Part shown: piece after piece, positions 34,937 to 44,406 of the stretch
Numbering within the stretch: the first letter of the stretch is position 1
How the letters are laid out: every line of letters begins with the position of its first letter
NCBI GenBank assembly: GCA_013150915.1
Contig: JAADJE010000005.1
Coordinates: forward strand, 1 to 57,854
Direction of reading: 5' to 3'
DNA from: Gammaproteobacteria bacterium
GTDB taxonomy: Bacteria > Pseudomonadota > Gammaproteobacteria > BMS3Bbin11
Length of the DNA stretch: 57,854 nucleotides
Notes under the pieces: model-generated
Seen by the model: the letters and a program-made list of their open reading frames with translations, nothing else
The model's database searches: none
Told to the model about the DNA's origin: nothing
Made by a program: the position numbers and the translations under genes

Positions 34937-35434
34937 TCAAATCGCCATCTCAAGATCATCGCTAATGGTCTTAAGGCCAGCCGCTGCGCAGGCTTCATCT
35001 GTCTTGCCCGATGGTGCGCCGCTAACACCAATTCCACCGAGGATCGTACTGCCCGCAGTAATCGGGAGACCCCCGGCAGCGATTATCAGGCCATCAATTT
35101 TTGCAGGCCCGAACGGGGAGGTGAAGCGGGTTTCCAGCTCTGACGTTGGGCTATTAAAGTTCATTGCCGCGTAGGCTTTCTGCTTACTGATTGGTACGGT
35201 AATTGGCATCGCCAGGGTATCCCTGAGTGTTACCTGGGTCTGGCCACCGCGATCAATAATGGTAACGGCTACGCTCAGTCCTTCCTTGCGGCAGGCGGCG
35301 ATAGTTGCCTGTGCAGCCTTCACGGCCATATTCATGGCCAGACGCTGGATTGGAAGCATTATGGGCTCTTCAGCCTGTGCGTTAGTGATCGGCAATAATG
35401 CTGCAAGTAGTAACATGATCGTATATTTTTTCAT
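34937..35434 (-). CDS. GlcG/HbpS-family secreted protein
   Basis: The product has 165 residues from the ATG at 35434 (MKKYTIMLLLAALLPITNAQAEE), which gives a proper signal peptide; the frame extends to 35482 without need. The GlcG/HbpS-like domain shows VKAAQATIAACRKEGLSVAV, TIIDRGGQTQVTLRD, KAYAAMNFNSPTSEL, GGLPITAGSTILGGIGVSGA and SGKTDEACAAAGL. Members bind haem or small ligands; periplasmic ones are of unclear role. AGAGAA lies before the ATG. Confidence 0.83.
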   Translation of the reverse strand: MKKYTIMLLLAALLPITNAQAEEPIMLPIQRLAMNMAVKAAQATIAACRKEGLSVAVTIIDRGGQTQVTLRDTLAMPITVPISKQKAYAAMNFNSPTSELETRFTSPFGPAKIDGLIIAAGGLPITAGSTILGGIGVSGAPSGKTDEACAAAGLKTISDDLEMAI

Positions 35435-35527
35435 GATATTCTCTCCCGGTCGGAAAATAGTGAAGTACCTGATGAATGACATAACATGCTTCTGAAAATA
35501 TGATCATACACAAACATACAAAATTAG

Positions 35528-35544
35528 TTAAGGAACCTCTGATT
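35528..35544. repeat. Isolated end of the TTAAGGAAC repeat family
   Basis: TTAAGGAACCTCTGATT lies upstream of arfB. No matching second end was found within 200 bases. Confidence 0.5.
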
Positions 35545-35637
35545 AAATCAGCAACAGTAGAGCATACGTTAATTATCGTTACGTTCTACAAAACACCATC
35601 GCACTGGGGCGACACGATTTTCAGATAAACTAGCATC

Positions 35638-36060
35638 ATGGACTTACACATATCCAACCAGGTCAGCATTCCCGAAAATGAGATAACCCTCAGTGGTATC
35701 CATGCCCAGGGTGCGGGCGGTCAAAACGTCAACAAGGTTTCATCGGCCATCCTCCTGCGCTTCGATATCAATACCTCGTCACTGCCGCAGTTCTACAAGC
35801 AACGACTGCTGTCTCTAAGCGACCGGCGCATCAATAAAGAGGGTGTTATTATCATTAAGGCACAACGGTTTCGTACACAGAAGAAGAACCGTGACGAAGC
35901 CCTGCATCGCCTGGTTGAACTGATTCGTGGTGCTACGGTCATAAAGAAAAAGCGCAGACCTACACAGCCGACGAAATCCTCACAGCAAAAACGCATGAAC
36001 AGTAAAACAAAGCGTGGCAGAACAAAAGACCTACGCCGGAAAGTGGGCTATGAGGAATAA
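35638..36060 (+). CDS. arfB: Alternative ribosome-rescue factor ArfB
   Basis: The product has 140 residues, the size of ArfB (YaeJ). The hydrolytic GGQ lies at residues 27-29 inside GAGGQNVNKVSSAI, and the C-terminal tail is rich in Lys/Arg (IKKKRRPTQPTKSSQQKRM), which enters the empty mRNA channel of stalled ribosomes. It frees peptidyl-tRNA on non-stop complexes. It is complete and stands alone. A tail of this length and charge argues against release factor fragments. Confidence 0.92.
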   Translation: MDLHISNQVSIPENEITLSGIHAQGAGGQNVNKVSSAILLRFDINTSSLPQFYKQRLLSLSDRRINKEGVIIIKAQRFRTQKKNRDEALHRLVELIRGATVIKKKRRPTQPTKSSQQKRMNSKTKRGRTKDLRRKVGYEE

Positions 36061-36148
36061 ACTCCCCCAGCCATAAAAGGACGGGGTATAGTACGTATGT
36101 GAGAAAAAATATTTACCGTAATTTTGAAAATAAAATGAGGGACATTTT

Positions 36149-36709
36149 ATGAGCATGACACCTGCAGCATTCAGAGAGTTATTTCCCGAGATTGCCAGAC
36201 ATTGTGGCCCTGGTGAACTGGATAACCTGCTGGAATCACTGGAAGCTCAAGATGTTCAGGCCGGACAATCGGTCACAACCGATGGTGAATATTCAGATTC
36301 ACTCTTTTTTGTTATCAGTGGAAAACTTGTATCACAGATCACCAGTGACACGGAGACGATTCGTTTAGGGTCGATCAGGAAAGGGGAATGCTTTGGTGAA
36401 GTCAATATTCTTGATCCAGGCCCGTCAACAAGCTCTGTTATCGCAACAGTAGACAGCACAGTCCTTGCGTTATCGCATGATACACTGCGTAAGCTGGACA
36501 AGGTTCATCCCAAAATGACAGGCAATATTCTCCGTATGCTGTCGACAATATTGATTGACCGCTGTCGCGTTGCTGACAAACTTCTGTTCAGTAAATATGC
36601 TCCCATTGAAAGCACCGATAAGACTAAATCCAGACATCACCCAGGACTGGTTGAATGGGGACGTGATATTTTGCAAAAACTACATGGGCACAAAGGGAGA
36701 CAACCATGA
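36149..36709 (+). CDS. Cyclic-nucleotide-binding-domain protein (first of a pair)
   Basis: The product has 186 residues. One CNB beta-roll (about 15-140) is recognisable from LVVISGKLV-like SDSLFFVISGKLVSQITSD, IRKGECFGEVNILDPGPSTSS and STVLALSHDTLRKL. No helix-turn-helix or catalytic domain follows, only a basic tail. It may act through protein contact. GAGGGA precedes the ATG. Its stop overlaps the next start (ATGA), so both are made from one mRNA in fixed proportion. Confidence 0.82.
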   Translation: MSMTPAAFRELFPEIARHCGPGELDNLLESLEAQDVQAGQSVTTDGEYSDSLFFVISGKLVSQITSDTETIRLGSIRKGECFGEVNILDPGPSTSSVIATVDSTVLALSHDTLRKLDKVHPKMTGNILRMLSTILIDRCRVADKLLFSKYAPIESTDKTKSRHHPGLVEWGRDILQKLHGHKGRQP

Positions 36710-37176
36710 ATCTTATTGAATATCTCCAGTCAGTGCCTTTGTTTAGTGAAATGAGTAATGAAGAGCTGAAAGTATTGGAAAAAGTGATGGTGATAAAAGA
36801 TTATTCTGATAGTCACCCGTTCGTCTATGAAGAAAAGAATACCGATAAATTCTATATAATTCTTGAAGGTGAAGTTGAGATCAGTCACGAAAAAGGCACT
36901 GAGCCTGGCACGCAAAGAATTTCAACCATGGGACCAGGCAGCTTGATTGGTTTGCACAGTTTGATCGGTCACTATCGCCCAATAGTATCATGCCACGGGA
37001 TGGGAAACGTGAAAGTTGCCTATCTACCGAGCTCAGCATTTAACCTGCTCTACAATTTTGATACCCATCTGCCACATCATTTTCAGATGGTTGTTGCCAG
37101 ACAACTGGCCACTGATTACCGAAATATCGTTAATGAACTAAGAGAAATGATGCTTGCGGACAGTACTGTCGAGTAA
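36706..37176 (+). CDS. Cyclic-nucleotide-binding-domain protein (second of a pair)
   Basis: The product has 156 residues. The CNB beta-roll spans most of it: VPLFSEMSNEELKVLEKVMV, FYIILEGEVEISHEKG, ISTMGPGSLIGLHSLIGHYR and VKVAYLPSSAFNLL. The usual FGE of the nucleotide pocket is replaced by LIGL and no output domain follows. It could be a partner of the overlapping gene just upstream. A strong bidirectional terminator follows at 37225-37262. The ligand is unknown. Confidence 0.8.
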   Translation: MNLIEYLQSVPLFSEMSNEELKVLEKVMVIKDYSDSHPFVYEEKNTDKFYIILEGEVEISHEKGTEPGTQRISTMGPGSLIGLHSLIGHYRPIVSCHGMGNVKVAYLPSSAFNLLYNFDTHLPHHFQMVVARQLATDYRNIVNELREMMLADSTVE

Positions 37177-37224
37177 AAAAATTTGTGGCAGGCTCTCATC
37201 TCCCTCGTGGATCTGCTCACGGCC

Positions 37225-37262
37225 AAAAAAAAAGCCCCGCGAGTTCGCGGGGCTTTTTTTTT
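37225..37262. terminator. Strong bidirectional rho-independent terminator
   Basis: AGCCCCGCGA / TCGCGGGGCT with a two-base loop (37233-37254) is flanked by A9 and T9 runs. It ends both the convergent CNB-pair transcript and the second csp transcript. Confidence 0.93.
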
Positions 37263-37282
37263 GCTTTGAGTAAAATAAGTAC

Positions 37283-37483
37283 TCAGGTCTGTACGTTTAC
37301 TGCCGTTGGGCCTTTTGCTCCATCTTCGACGTCAAAAGTAACTTCTTGACCTTCTGCGAGTGTACGAAAGCCATCGCTAGCGATAGCAGAAAAATGGACG
37401 AAAACGTCTTTAGTGCCATCTGATGGAGTGATAAAGCCGAAGCCTTTGGATTCGTTAAACCATTTAACGGTTCCTGTTGCCAT
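37283..37483 (-). CDS. CspA-family cold-shock protein (second copy)
   Basis: The product has 66 residues with RNP1 KGFGFITP and RNP2 VFVHFSAI. It differs from the first copy mainly in NESKGFG for NNSKGFG and in the C-terminal [15 protein letters not shown]. It should be a one-domain RNA chaperone. It shares an A/T-rich leader with the first copy and ends at a strong terminator. It is a free-standing gene, convergent with the CNB pair. Confidence 0.95.
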   Translation of the reverse strand: MATGTVKWFNESKGFGFITPSDGTKDVFVHFSAIASDGFRTLAEGQEVTFDVEDGAKGPTAVNVQT

Positions 37484-37540
37484 GATAAATACCTCAATAA
37501 ATAAAAAAATATGATGTGTTACAAAACCTTACGAGGTAAT
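37484..37540 (-). promoter_or_regulatory. Cold-shock gene leader, second copy
   Basis: TTGAGGTATTTATC before the start and an AT-rich stretch upstream correspond base for base, with few changes, to the leader at 4195-4260. Conservation outside the coding part suggests regulation common to both genes. Confidence 0.5.
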
Positions 37541-37650
37541 CAACAGGAGAAAATTGGATTGAACTTCTGACAAAAACCAGGGAGAGTATGTAGCGAGCGC
37601 GAGTATAACCTTTTTTTTGTAAAGAAAAAAACCCTAAATTCAGCTAAACG

Positions 37651-37811
37651 TTAAGGAAACTCTGATTTATTCGTCACCGCGAAGAATATGGTAACGAATC
37701 AATTGTTTGATTGTAGTGTGGGTGATTGCCGCATTTCGGTGCGGGTAACCGCAGGAAATACTCATAGGGTACAACGACCCATTTTTCTGAAAGAATCACA
37801 GGGGTAGCTTA
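37651..37811. repeat. Degenerate copy of the TTAAGGAAC family
   Basis: Left end TTAAGGAAACTCTGATT; right end (plus strand) AATCACAGGGGTAGCTTAA, a weak mirror image of AATCAGAGGTTCCTTAA. The interior differs from copies 1 and 2. Its right end supplies the TAA that stops the methyltransferase fragment. Confidence 0.45.
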
Positions 37812-37990
37812 AATTCTCTCAACAAAGAAGATCCCAAAAGAAACGTTGATGATATCGAAGTGCTCCCCCGGGAGATCCATACGTTTCATATCCATTTGCT
37901 GCAAGTTTATATTAGACAATCCCAGCATATCGACCCTGACCCAGGCCTTTTCAGGCATCCCTTTGGACAGATCAATGCCCGTCACATACC
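37809..37990 (-). pseudogene. Methyltransferase fragment
   Basis: The minus strand reads VTGIDLSKGMPEKAW, then LGLSNINLQQMDMKRMDLPG and FDIINVSFGIFFVERI before a TAA at 37809. This is the segment from motif I to motif IV of a UbiE-type methyltransferase. Both ends are missing. It lies between a complete but different methyltransferase gene and a repeat end. Confidence 0.65.
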
Positions 37991-37995
37991 CATCC

Positions 37996-38643
37996 CTACA
38001 CAGCTTTCACATATACCTGCGTCAACCATACCAGATTATTATTCTGATATTGCTTGCTGAAACCTTCCCCCGTCACCCAACCTTCGATCTTTTCCGGATC
38101 ATGCACATAAGGCCGGAAATCAGATCCTATGATCTTCAACACCCATGCTGCAATACCCATAACGGTACGGACATACCAGCGGTTTCTCGGGTAGGTCAGG
38201 GCATAAACACGGTGGGTCTTGTTTAACGAGGCATGTACCAGGCCATCAGCATCGGGGTAACAGCAAACTACTTTATCAAGAACAGTAATATCAACCTCAG
38301 GGAGAGACGTGTTGATTTCCATAAAATCGCCCTCGACATATTCCGTTCTGTCAGCAAGCTGGCGCTGTTTTGCCCAATGCCGAGCCTCTTCAATCATTTT
38401 TGATGCCAGATCAACACCGATGGCCGACGACGCTCCCTGCTCCAGCAGGGTCTGGTGTAGATGCCCTACACCACTACCGATCTCAAGGATTTTTGCACCC
38501 TGGTATCCGGCTTGTTTCAGTCCCTCCATCAACTGCTTCTGTGATGGCTCAAAACCCTTCTTCTCAAAGCGTTTACGATACCGTCCAGCAAAAAAGGAGA
38601 AGAAGCGGTTGGCTGAATTTGAATGCGGGCAACAACAACTCAT
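37996..38643 (-). CDS. Class I SAM-dependent methyltransferase
   Basis: The product has 215 residues. The cysteine-rich start (MSCCCPHSNSANRFFSFFAG) precedes motif I KILEIGSGVGHLHQTLLEQG, GVDLASKMIEEARHWAKQ, DITVLDKVVCCYPDADGL and a tail with YVRTVMGIAAWVLKIIGSDF. The layout resembles magnesium-protoporphyrin or small-molecule methyltransferases, but the substrate is unknown. The N-terminal cysteines may bind metal. Its downstream neighbour is a decayed methyltransferase fragment. Confidence 0.83.
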   Translation of the reverse strand: MSCCCPHSNSANRFFSFFAGRYRKRFEKKGFEPSQKQLMEGLKQAGYQGAKILEIGSGVGHLHQTLLEQGASSAIGVDLASKMIEEARHWAKQRQLADRTEYVEGDFMEINTSLPEVDITVLDKVVCCYPDADGLVHASLNKTHRVYALTYPRNRWYVRTVMGIAAWVLKIIGSDFRPYVHDPEKIEGWVTGEGFSKQYQNNNLVWLTQVYVKAV

Positions 38644-38952
38644 GATGACTCCCTGGAATTATTCTGTTGTTGGTTATGGTATCAGATGGGACAGCGTAAA
38701 TACGAATGGGTTCATCAGATGTTTGCCGTATAGCTGAGGACGCTCTGATTAATTTATAGAACCGTGTCATTTCGGTCTTGAATCTAAGGCATAAAGAACG
38801 TTTTCTATATGTCCCAGTGATACGCTATTTTCATCCTCTGTCACCTCCATATCCCCTGTGCTAAATATTTTATTGTTTGATAAGTTATAATGGGTGGCCA
38901 TCCCGTTTCGCGCGATTTTACCGACACCTCTACTCACTCAGGAATCCTTCTC
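38644..38952. other. Intergenic region before rapA
   Basis: Holds a piece of the CTCTGATTAAT repeat family (38742-38756). An ATG at 38890 would extend rapA by 21 residues; otherwise no gene or clear promoter was seen. Confidence 0.35.
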
Positions 38953-41817
38953 GTGTACAATTTTATTCCCGGCCAACGCTGTATCAGCAATGCTGAGCTG
39001 GAAATGGGACTGGGGATCGTAATGAGCGTTGGCGAACGCACGGTCACTGTCGTATTTATGGCCACTGGCGACACCCGCACTTACTCCCGTCAGACAGCCC
39101 CACTCTCTCGCATAGTATTTGCTGCTGGTGATTCCATTCATCGACATGATGGAATCGAAATAGTGATCACAGACGCCCAGGAAGAGCAGGGGCTACTCAC
39201 CTATTACGGAACTGATGAGAAGGGCAAGCACATCGAGTTGCATGAATCTGAACTGGATAACTTTATTCAGCTCAATCGTCCAATTGAACGCCTGTTTAAT
39301 AAGCAGCTTGATCCTGATAAGTGGTTTGAACTGCGTTATCAGACTCTGCAACAGCAGAATCGTCTTGCCCACTGTGATTTGTTTGGCCTTATCGGCTGCC
39401 GAACCAGCCTGATCCCTCATCAGTTATACATTGCACATGAAGTCGCCAACCGTTATGCCCTACGCGTACTGCTGGCCGATGAGGTGGGGCTGGGAAAAAC
39501 CATTGAGGCCGGCCTGATTCTTCATCACCAGTTGCTGACTGGCCGCGCCCAACGTGTATTGATCGTGGTGCCGGAGTCACTGGTGCATCAATGGCTGGTG
39601 GAGATGCTGCGGCGCTTCAATCTGCATTTCCACATCTTCGATGAAGAACGCTGCCATACGGCCACGGATGAAGAAATCTCGGACAATCTGTTTTATGGCG
39701 AACAGCTGGCCCTGTGTAGTGTTGAGTTCCTGATGCAGAACCCAGGCATGCATGACCAGGCGGTGGCAGGCGAATGGGATCTACTGGTTGTTGATGAAGC
39801 CCATCACCTGGCCTGGTCACCGAATCATGCCAGCGATGAATACCTTATGATCGAACAGCTTGCCACCAGGACGCGCGGCTTGCTGCTATTGACGGCAACG
39901 CCCGAGCAACTGGGCAAAGAGAGTCATTTTGCCCGCCTGCGCCTGCTTGATCCGGATCGCTTTCCTGATTTTGAGCATTTTCTTGAAGAAGAAAAAAACT
40001 ACCGGCCTCTGGCCCGGACTATTAAAGACCTGATCAATGACAAAGCATTAACTGAGGCTGACCAGGAATTAATACACAGTACTTTCAACGAAGGCGATAA
40101 CCAGTCCCTGCTTGCGCAACTTGAAACCGCTGGCAAAGAAGACCAGGCAGGTAGCAAGGCCCGCACTGAACTGGTCGAACACCTGCTCGACCGTCATGGC
40201 ACCGGCCGGGTGCTATACCGGAATACACGCTCAGCCGTAAAAGGTTTTCCGAAAAGGATTGTCTGTCCTGTACCGCTGCCATTGCCGAAAATCTATCAAA
40301 ATGATGATGATGACGGTATTGCAGAACGACTCTCGCCAGAACTGAGTCTTATTCACCGCGGCGGGAAGGCGGACTGGACGCAACAAGATCCGCGTATAGA
40401 CTGGCTGACCGAGACACTGGAAAAACTTCAGCCTGACAAGGTGCTGCTGATCACCGCCAACAAAGACACAGTACTTGATATAGCCCAACATTTGAAAAGG
40501 CATTCCGGCATCCACGCTGCCGTATTCTATGAAGGGCTTAGCATCGTCGAGCGCGACCGGGCAGCAGCCTTCTTCGCCGATGAGGAAACCGGTAGCCAGG
40601 TGCTGTTGTGCTCCGAGATCGGCAGTGAGGGAAGAAACTTCCAGTTCGCCCATCACCTGATTCTGTTCGATCTGCCACTAAATCCGGATCTACTGGAGCA
40701 ACGTATTGGACGGCTCGACCGCATCGGCCAGAGTAACACCATTCACATCCATGTGCCTTATCTGCAAGACTCTGCTCAATCGGTGTTGTTCCACTGGTAT
40801 CATGAAGGCCTCAACGCCTTTGAGCAGACCTGCCCGGCTGGTCACTCAGTTTTTGTTCGGATTGAAAATGCGTTAATGAACGCATTACGTCAACCGGATA
40901 AAAACACCACGGCTTTATTAAAAAACACAAAAAATTTATACAGAGAACTAACCACAAACTTACAGGAAGGCCGTGATCGGTTACTTGAATACAATTCATG
41001 TCGCCAGAATCTGGCAGAAGACTTAAAACAACGTGCCGAACAGGCCGACCAGAATGACTCGATTGCGGTATACATGGAGCAGGTCTTTGACTGCCTGAGT
41101 ATAGATTCAGAAATTCATAGTGAAAACTGTCTGGTTATTCGCCCCACAGATGAGATGCTTAACCCGCTACCTGGCCTGCCGGATGACGGTATGACCATTA
41201 CATTTAACAGGCAGACTGCACTGAGTTTTGAGGATGCACAATACCTGACCTGGGAACATCCTTTAGTTCGTACTGCGATGGAGATGATCACCCGCAGCGA
41301 AATGGGCAACGCCACCATGACGGCTGTCAGAAAAACGCACATCAAATCTGGCAGTATATTGCTGGAGTGCGTCTACAGCCTGGAAGTACCCCCAATAAGT
41401 GTGCTGCAGAGTGATCGCTACCTGCCACCGACAAGCCTCCGGGTTCTAATAGATGAACAGGGCAATGATCACCGGCAAGACCTGACACATCCCTTCATCG
41501 AAGAACACAGGGTGCACATTCCTGAGAAAATAGCTAACAAAATTATTCATGCCAAAGGGCAGGAACTGCGCCACCTGTCTTCGTTGTGCGAGAATATTGC
41601 GGAAGAGCAAACACCGGATATTCTAAGCCAGGCTCATCAACAATCTGGCGGGATCCTGATGCGAGAGATAAACCGTCTTAAAGCATTAAAACAGATCAAT
41701 CCGAATATTCGTGATGAAGAGATTGAGTTTTTTGAACGGCAACTGACGGCATTGCATGAGGTACTGGATTCGGCGAGTTTAAGGCTGGATTCATTGCGGG
41801 TGATTATTTCAATTTAG
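38953..41817 (+). CDS. rapA: RNA polymerase-recycling ATPase RapA (HepA)
   Basis: The product has 954 residues from a GTG at 38953 (VYNFIPGQRCIS...), where alignment with E. coli RapA begins; an ATG at 38890 would add 21 residues. It is a Swi2/Snf2 ATPase: N-terminal tandem Tudor-like domains, Walker A VLLADEVGLGKTIEAG, DEAH box VVDEAHHLAWS, GTGRVLYRNTR and motif VI QRIGRLDRIGQSN, then spacer and C-terminal parts ending LRLDSLRVII. It binds RNA polymerase and recycles it after transcription. AGGAATC lies before the GTG. Confidence 0.95.
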   Translation: MYNFIPGQRCISNAELEMGLGIVMSVGERTVTVVFMATGDTRTYSRQTAPLSRIVFAAGDSIHRHDGIEIVITDAQEEQGLLTYYGTDEKGKHIELHESELDNFIQLNRPIERLFNKQLDPDKWFELRYQTLQQQNRLAHCDLFGLIGCRTSLIPHQLYIAHEVANRYALRVLLADEVGLGKTIEAGLILHHQLLTGRAQRVLIVVPESLVHQWLVEMLRRFNLHFHIFDEERCHTATDEEISDNLFYGEQLALCSVEFLMQNPGMHDQAVAGEWDLLVVDEAHHLAWSPNHASDEYLMIEQLATRTRGLLLLTATPEQLGKESHFARLRLLDPDRFPDFEHFLEEEKNYRPLARTIKDLINDKALTEADQELIHSTFNEGDNQSLLAQLETAGKEDQAGSKARTELVEHLLDRHGTGRVLYRNTRSAVKGFPKRIVCPVPLPLPKIYQNDDDDGIAERLSPELSLIHRGGKADWTQQDPRIDWLTETLEKLQPDKVLLITANKDTVLDIAQHLKRHSGIHAAVFYEGLSIVERDRAAAFFADEETGSQVLLCSEIGSEGRNFQFAHHLILFDLPLNPDLLEQRIGRLDRIGQSNTIHIHVPYLQDSAQSVLFHWYHEGLNAFEQTCPAGHSVFVRIENALMNALRQPDKNTTALLKNTKNLYRELTTNLQEGRDRLLEYNSCRQNLAEDLKQRAEQADQNDSIAVYMEQVFDCLSIDSEIHSENCLVIRPTDEMLNPLPGLPDDGMTITFNRQTALSFEDAQYLTWEHPLVRTAMEMITRSEMGNATMTAVRKTHIKSGSILLECVYSLEVPPISVLQSDRYLPPTSLRVLIDEQGNDHRQDLTHPFIEEHRVHIPEKIANKIIHAKGQELRHLSSLCENIAEEQTPDILSQAHQQSGGILMREINRLKALKQINPNIRDEEIEFFERQLTALHEVLDSASLRLDSLRVIISI

Positions 41818-41922
41818 AAAATATTTTATGAACACTTCAACGAATTTGCAAGCATATCGCCCGACACAATTTAGGGGCAGCGAGAGATATGCCTGCAAAT
41901 TACGAACTAACGGCTTATAGGC

Positions 41923-43827
41923 ATGCTGGTATTCACTGACTTATCACTTCGACGTGGAAAAAAATTACTGTTTAAAGAGACGAGCTTTTCACTCCCACCG
42001 GGACAGAAAATCGGCATTACCGGCTCTAATGGTGTGGGCAAATCAAGTTTATTTTCTCTTATTCTGGATGAGCTTGAAGTTGACACCGGGACATTCAGCA
42101 TGCCGCCTGGCTGGGTTATCGCCCACGTTGCGCAACATACTCCCAGCGGCAACAGCCCCGCACTGGATTATGTCCTTCAGGGCGATAAAGAATTTGTCGC
42201 GCTGCAGCAAAAAATTGACCATACCACGGAAAATAAAGACGGTATGGCCCTGGCGGAACTGCATTCACAGATGGACATTATCGACGGTTATACAGCGGAA
42301 AGCCGGGCTGCCACCCTGATGCACGGACTGGGTTTCAAAGCGGAAGAAATCAGGCTGCCAATAGAGTCCTTTTCCGGTGGCTGGCGCATGCGTCTTAATC
42401 TTGCCCAGGCGCTGATGTGCCGCTCTGACCTGTTGCTGCTGGATGAACCGACCAATCATCTCGACCTGGATGCGGTGATCTGGCTGCAGACCTGGCTTAA
42501 TCGTTATGCCGGCACACTGCTGCTGATCTCACATGACCGTGAGTTTCTAGATTCGTTTATCACCCTGATCGCCAATATTGAACATCAGCGGATCACACTG
42601 TATACCGGTCATTACTCGGCGTTTGAGAAAACGCGTGCCGAACAGCTGGCGCAACAACAGACTGCACACGTTAAACAGCAGAAAGAGATCGCCCACATTG
42701 AAAGTTTCGTGCGTCGCTTCGGTGCCAAGGCCACTAAAGCGAAACAGGCACAAAGCCGGGTCAAAGCGCTGGAGCGTATGCAGCTTATCGCCGCTGCCCA
42801 TGTTGATTCACCGTTTCATTTCAGTTTCCGTCAACCGGAAAAGCTGCCCGAGCGTCTGTTCGACAGCCGTGAGGTTGAACTGGGCTATGATGACACGGCT
42901 CTGTTAAAAAATGTCGGTGTCCATCTACATGCTGGTGACCGCATTGGTCTAATCGGTCCGAATGGCGCCGGCAAATCCACCTTGATCAAATTTCTCGCAG
43001 GCGAGCTGAAATCGCTGTCTGGTGAAAGTTGGCAGGCGCAATACCTAAAAATCGGCTATTTTGCCCAGCACCAGCTGGAACAACTGGATGCCGGACAATC
43101 TGCTTTGCAGCACCTGCACTCGCTGGACAAAAAATCGCGTGAATCAGAGCTACGTGCTTATCTTGGTGGTTTCGGCTTCATCGGTGATCGTGTAGAGGAA
43201 CCCGTAGCCCCCTTCTCCGGCGGCGAAAAGGCACGACTGGTACTGGCATTGCTGATCTTCCAGAAACCCAATTTGCTACTGCTCGATGAACCGACCAACC
43301 ATCTTGACCTGGAAATGCGCCACGCCCTGTCTATGGCCCTACAGGACTTTAGCGGTGCCATGGTCATCGTCTCCCATGACCGCCATTTACTAAAGTCTGT
43401 CACAGACCAGCTGATTCTCGTTAACCACGGCAAGGTTGAAGCTTTTGACGGTGATCTCGACGACTACGCCAATCGCCTGCAAGCTCCATCTGAAAAAACC
43501 GGAGCTAAGCCTGTCATTGAAAACGGGCTAAGTAAAAAAGAAACTCGCCGTCTTGAAGCAGATAAAAGAAAGAGGCTCCAACCACTTAAAAAAAGCGTTG
43601 ATCGACTGGAAAGAAAGATTGGAGAACTTAACAGGCAATTAGAAACTGTTGCACAGCAGCTTGCTGACCCCGAACTTTATATTGAAAAAAATACAAAGAA
43701 AATGACCTTGCTTATGCAGGACAAGGCTTATCTGGCAAAGGATATATTAGGCCTTGAAGAACAGTGGATGGTGGCCATGGATAAATATGAAAGGGAGAAA
43801 AGGATTGAGGGGGGAAATAAAGGATGA
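41923..43827 (+). CDS. ABC-F family ATPase (YheS-type)
   Basis: The product has 634 residues with two ABC domains in one chain and no membrane segments. Walker A motifs are GSNGVGKSS and GPNGAGKST, signature motifs SFSGGWRMRL and PFSGGEKARL, and both Walker B regions read LLLDEPTNHLDL. The linker (about 240-290) is basic, and a C-terminal coiled coil (about 545-630) follows. ABC-F proteins act on the ribosome. The closest E. coli counterpart by layout is YheS. It starts 105 bases downstream of rapA. Confidence 0.9.
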   Translation: MLVFTDLSLRRGKKLLFKETSFSLPPGQKIGITGSNGVGKSSLFSLILDELEVDTGTFSMPPGWVIAHVAQHTPSGNSPALDYVLQGDKEFVALQQKIDHTTENKDGMALAELHSQMDIIDGYTAESRAATLMHGLGFKAEEIRLPIESFSGGWRMRLNLAQALMCRSDLLLLDEPTNHLDLDAVIWLQTWLNRYAGTLLLISHDREFLDSFITLIANIEHQRITLYTGHYSAFEKTRAEQLAQQQTAHVKQQKEIAHIESFVRRFGAKATKAKQAQSRVKALERMQLIAAAHVDSPFHFSFRQPEKLPERLFDSREVELGYDDTALLKNVGVHLHAGDRIGLIGPNGAGKSTLIKFLAGELKSLSGESWQAQYLKIGYFAQHQLEQLDAGQSALQHLHSLDKKSRESELRAYLGGFGFIGDRVEEPVAPFSGGEKARLVLALLIFQKPNLLLLDEPTNHLDLEMRHALSMALQDFSGAMVIVSHDRHLLKSVTDQLILVNHGKVEAFDGDLDDYANRLQAPSEKTGAKPVIENGLSKKETRRLEADKRKRLQPLKKSVDRLERKIGELNRQLETVAQQLADPELYIEKNTKKMTLLMQDKAYLAKDILGLEEQWMVAMDKYEREKRIEGGNKG

Positions 43828-43898
43828 AAGAAAACTCGATTTCCCTTTTTGCCCCAGCTGGTGTATTTATAAGGGCAGTTTTATGAGGAACCGTCCTG

Positions 43899-44264
43899 AT
43901 GACTGACACAAGCCATTTTTTTTCGGTTGAAAAACGCCAGAGACGTCGCTGGGAGTTAGTTTTTTATCTGCGTGTATTTGACCAGAGTGATCGTTCGCTG
44001 ATGGGTCATGTGGTCGATATCTCGGAAGATGGCCTGATGCTGCTCAGTGAAGCCCCAATAGAGTTAAACAGGGACTTTGATCTAATACTGGAAATGCCTA
44101 CATCAGATAAAAAAGGCCGAAAGAAAATCTCCCTCAAGGCGCACAGCCTCTGGAAGTCCAGTGATGCAAACCCTGATTTAATCGATACCGGGTTCAGACT
44201 GGTCAACCCTGAAAAAGACTCCATCGATGCCATCAAAATATTGATTAACGAACTGCAGTTTTGA
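43899..44264 (+). CDS. PilZ-domain c-di-GMP-binding-type protein
   Basis: The product has 121 residues. The switch is EKRQRRRWELVFYLRVFD (RxxxR) and DISEDGLMLLSEAPIELN (D/NxSxxG), so the c-di-GMP contacts look intact. The domain occupies nearly all of the protein, which suggests it acts as an adaptor. A diguanylate cyclase is encoded at 10596-12290. It is convergent with aspS. Confidence 0.83.
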   Translation: MTDTSHFFSVEKRQRRRWELVFYLRVFDQSDRSLMGHVVDISEDGLMLLSEAPIELNRDFDLILEMPTSDKKGRKKISLKAHSLWKSSDANPDLIDTGFRLVNPEKDSIDAIKILINELQF

Positions 44265-44406
44265 AAGAATAAAGGTTAAAGGGAAAACCCCGGATCAACA
44301 ACAGATTCAAAATCTGGTTTGTGCAACAGTGATGAAGTTGAATTTCTGTAGTAGCGAACTAATGTGTAGCGACAACCTTACCAGCACCCATTAATAGCCA
44401 GGTGGG

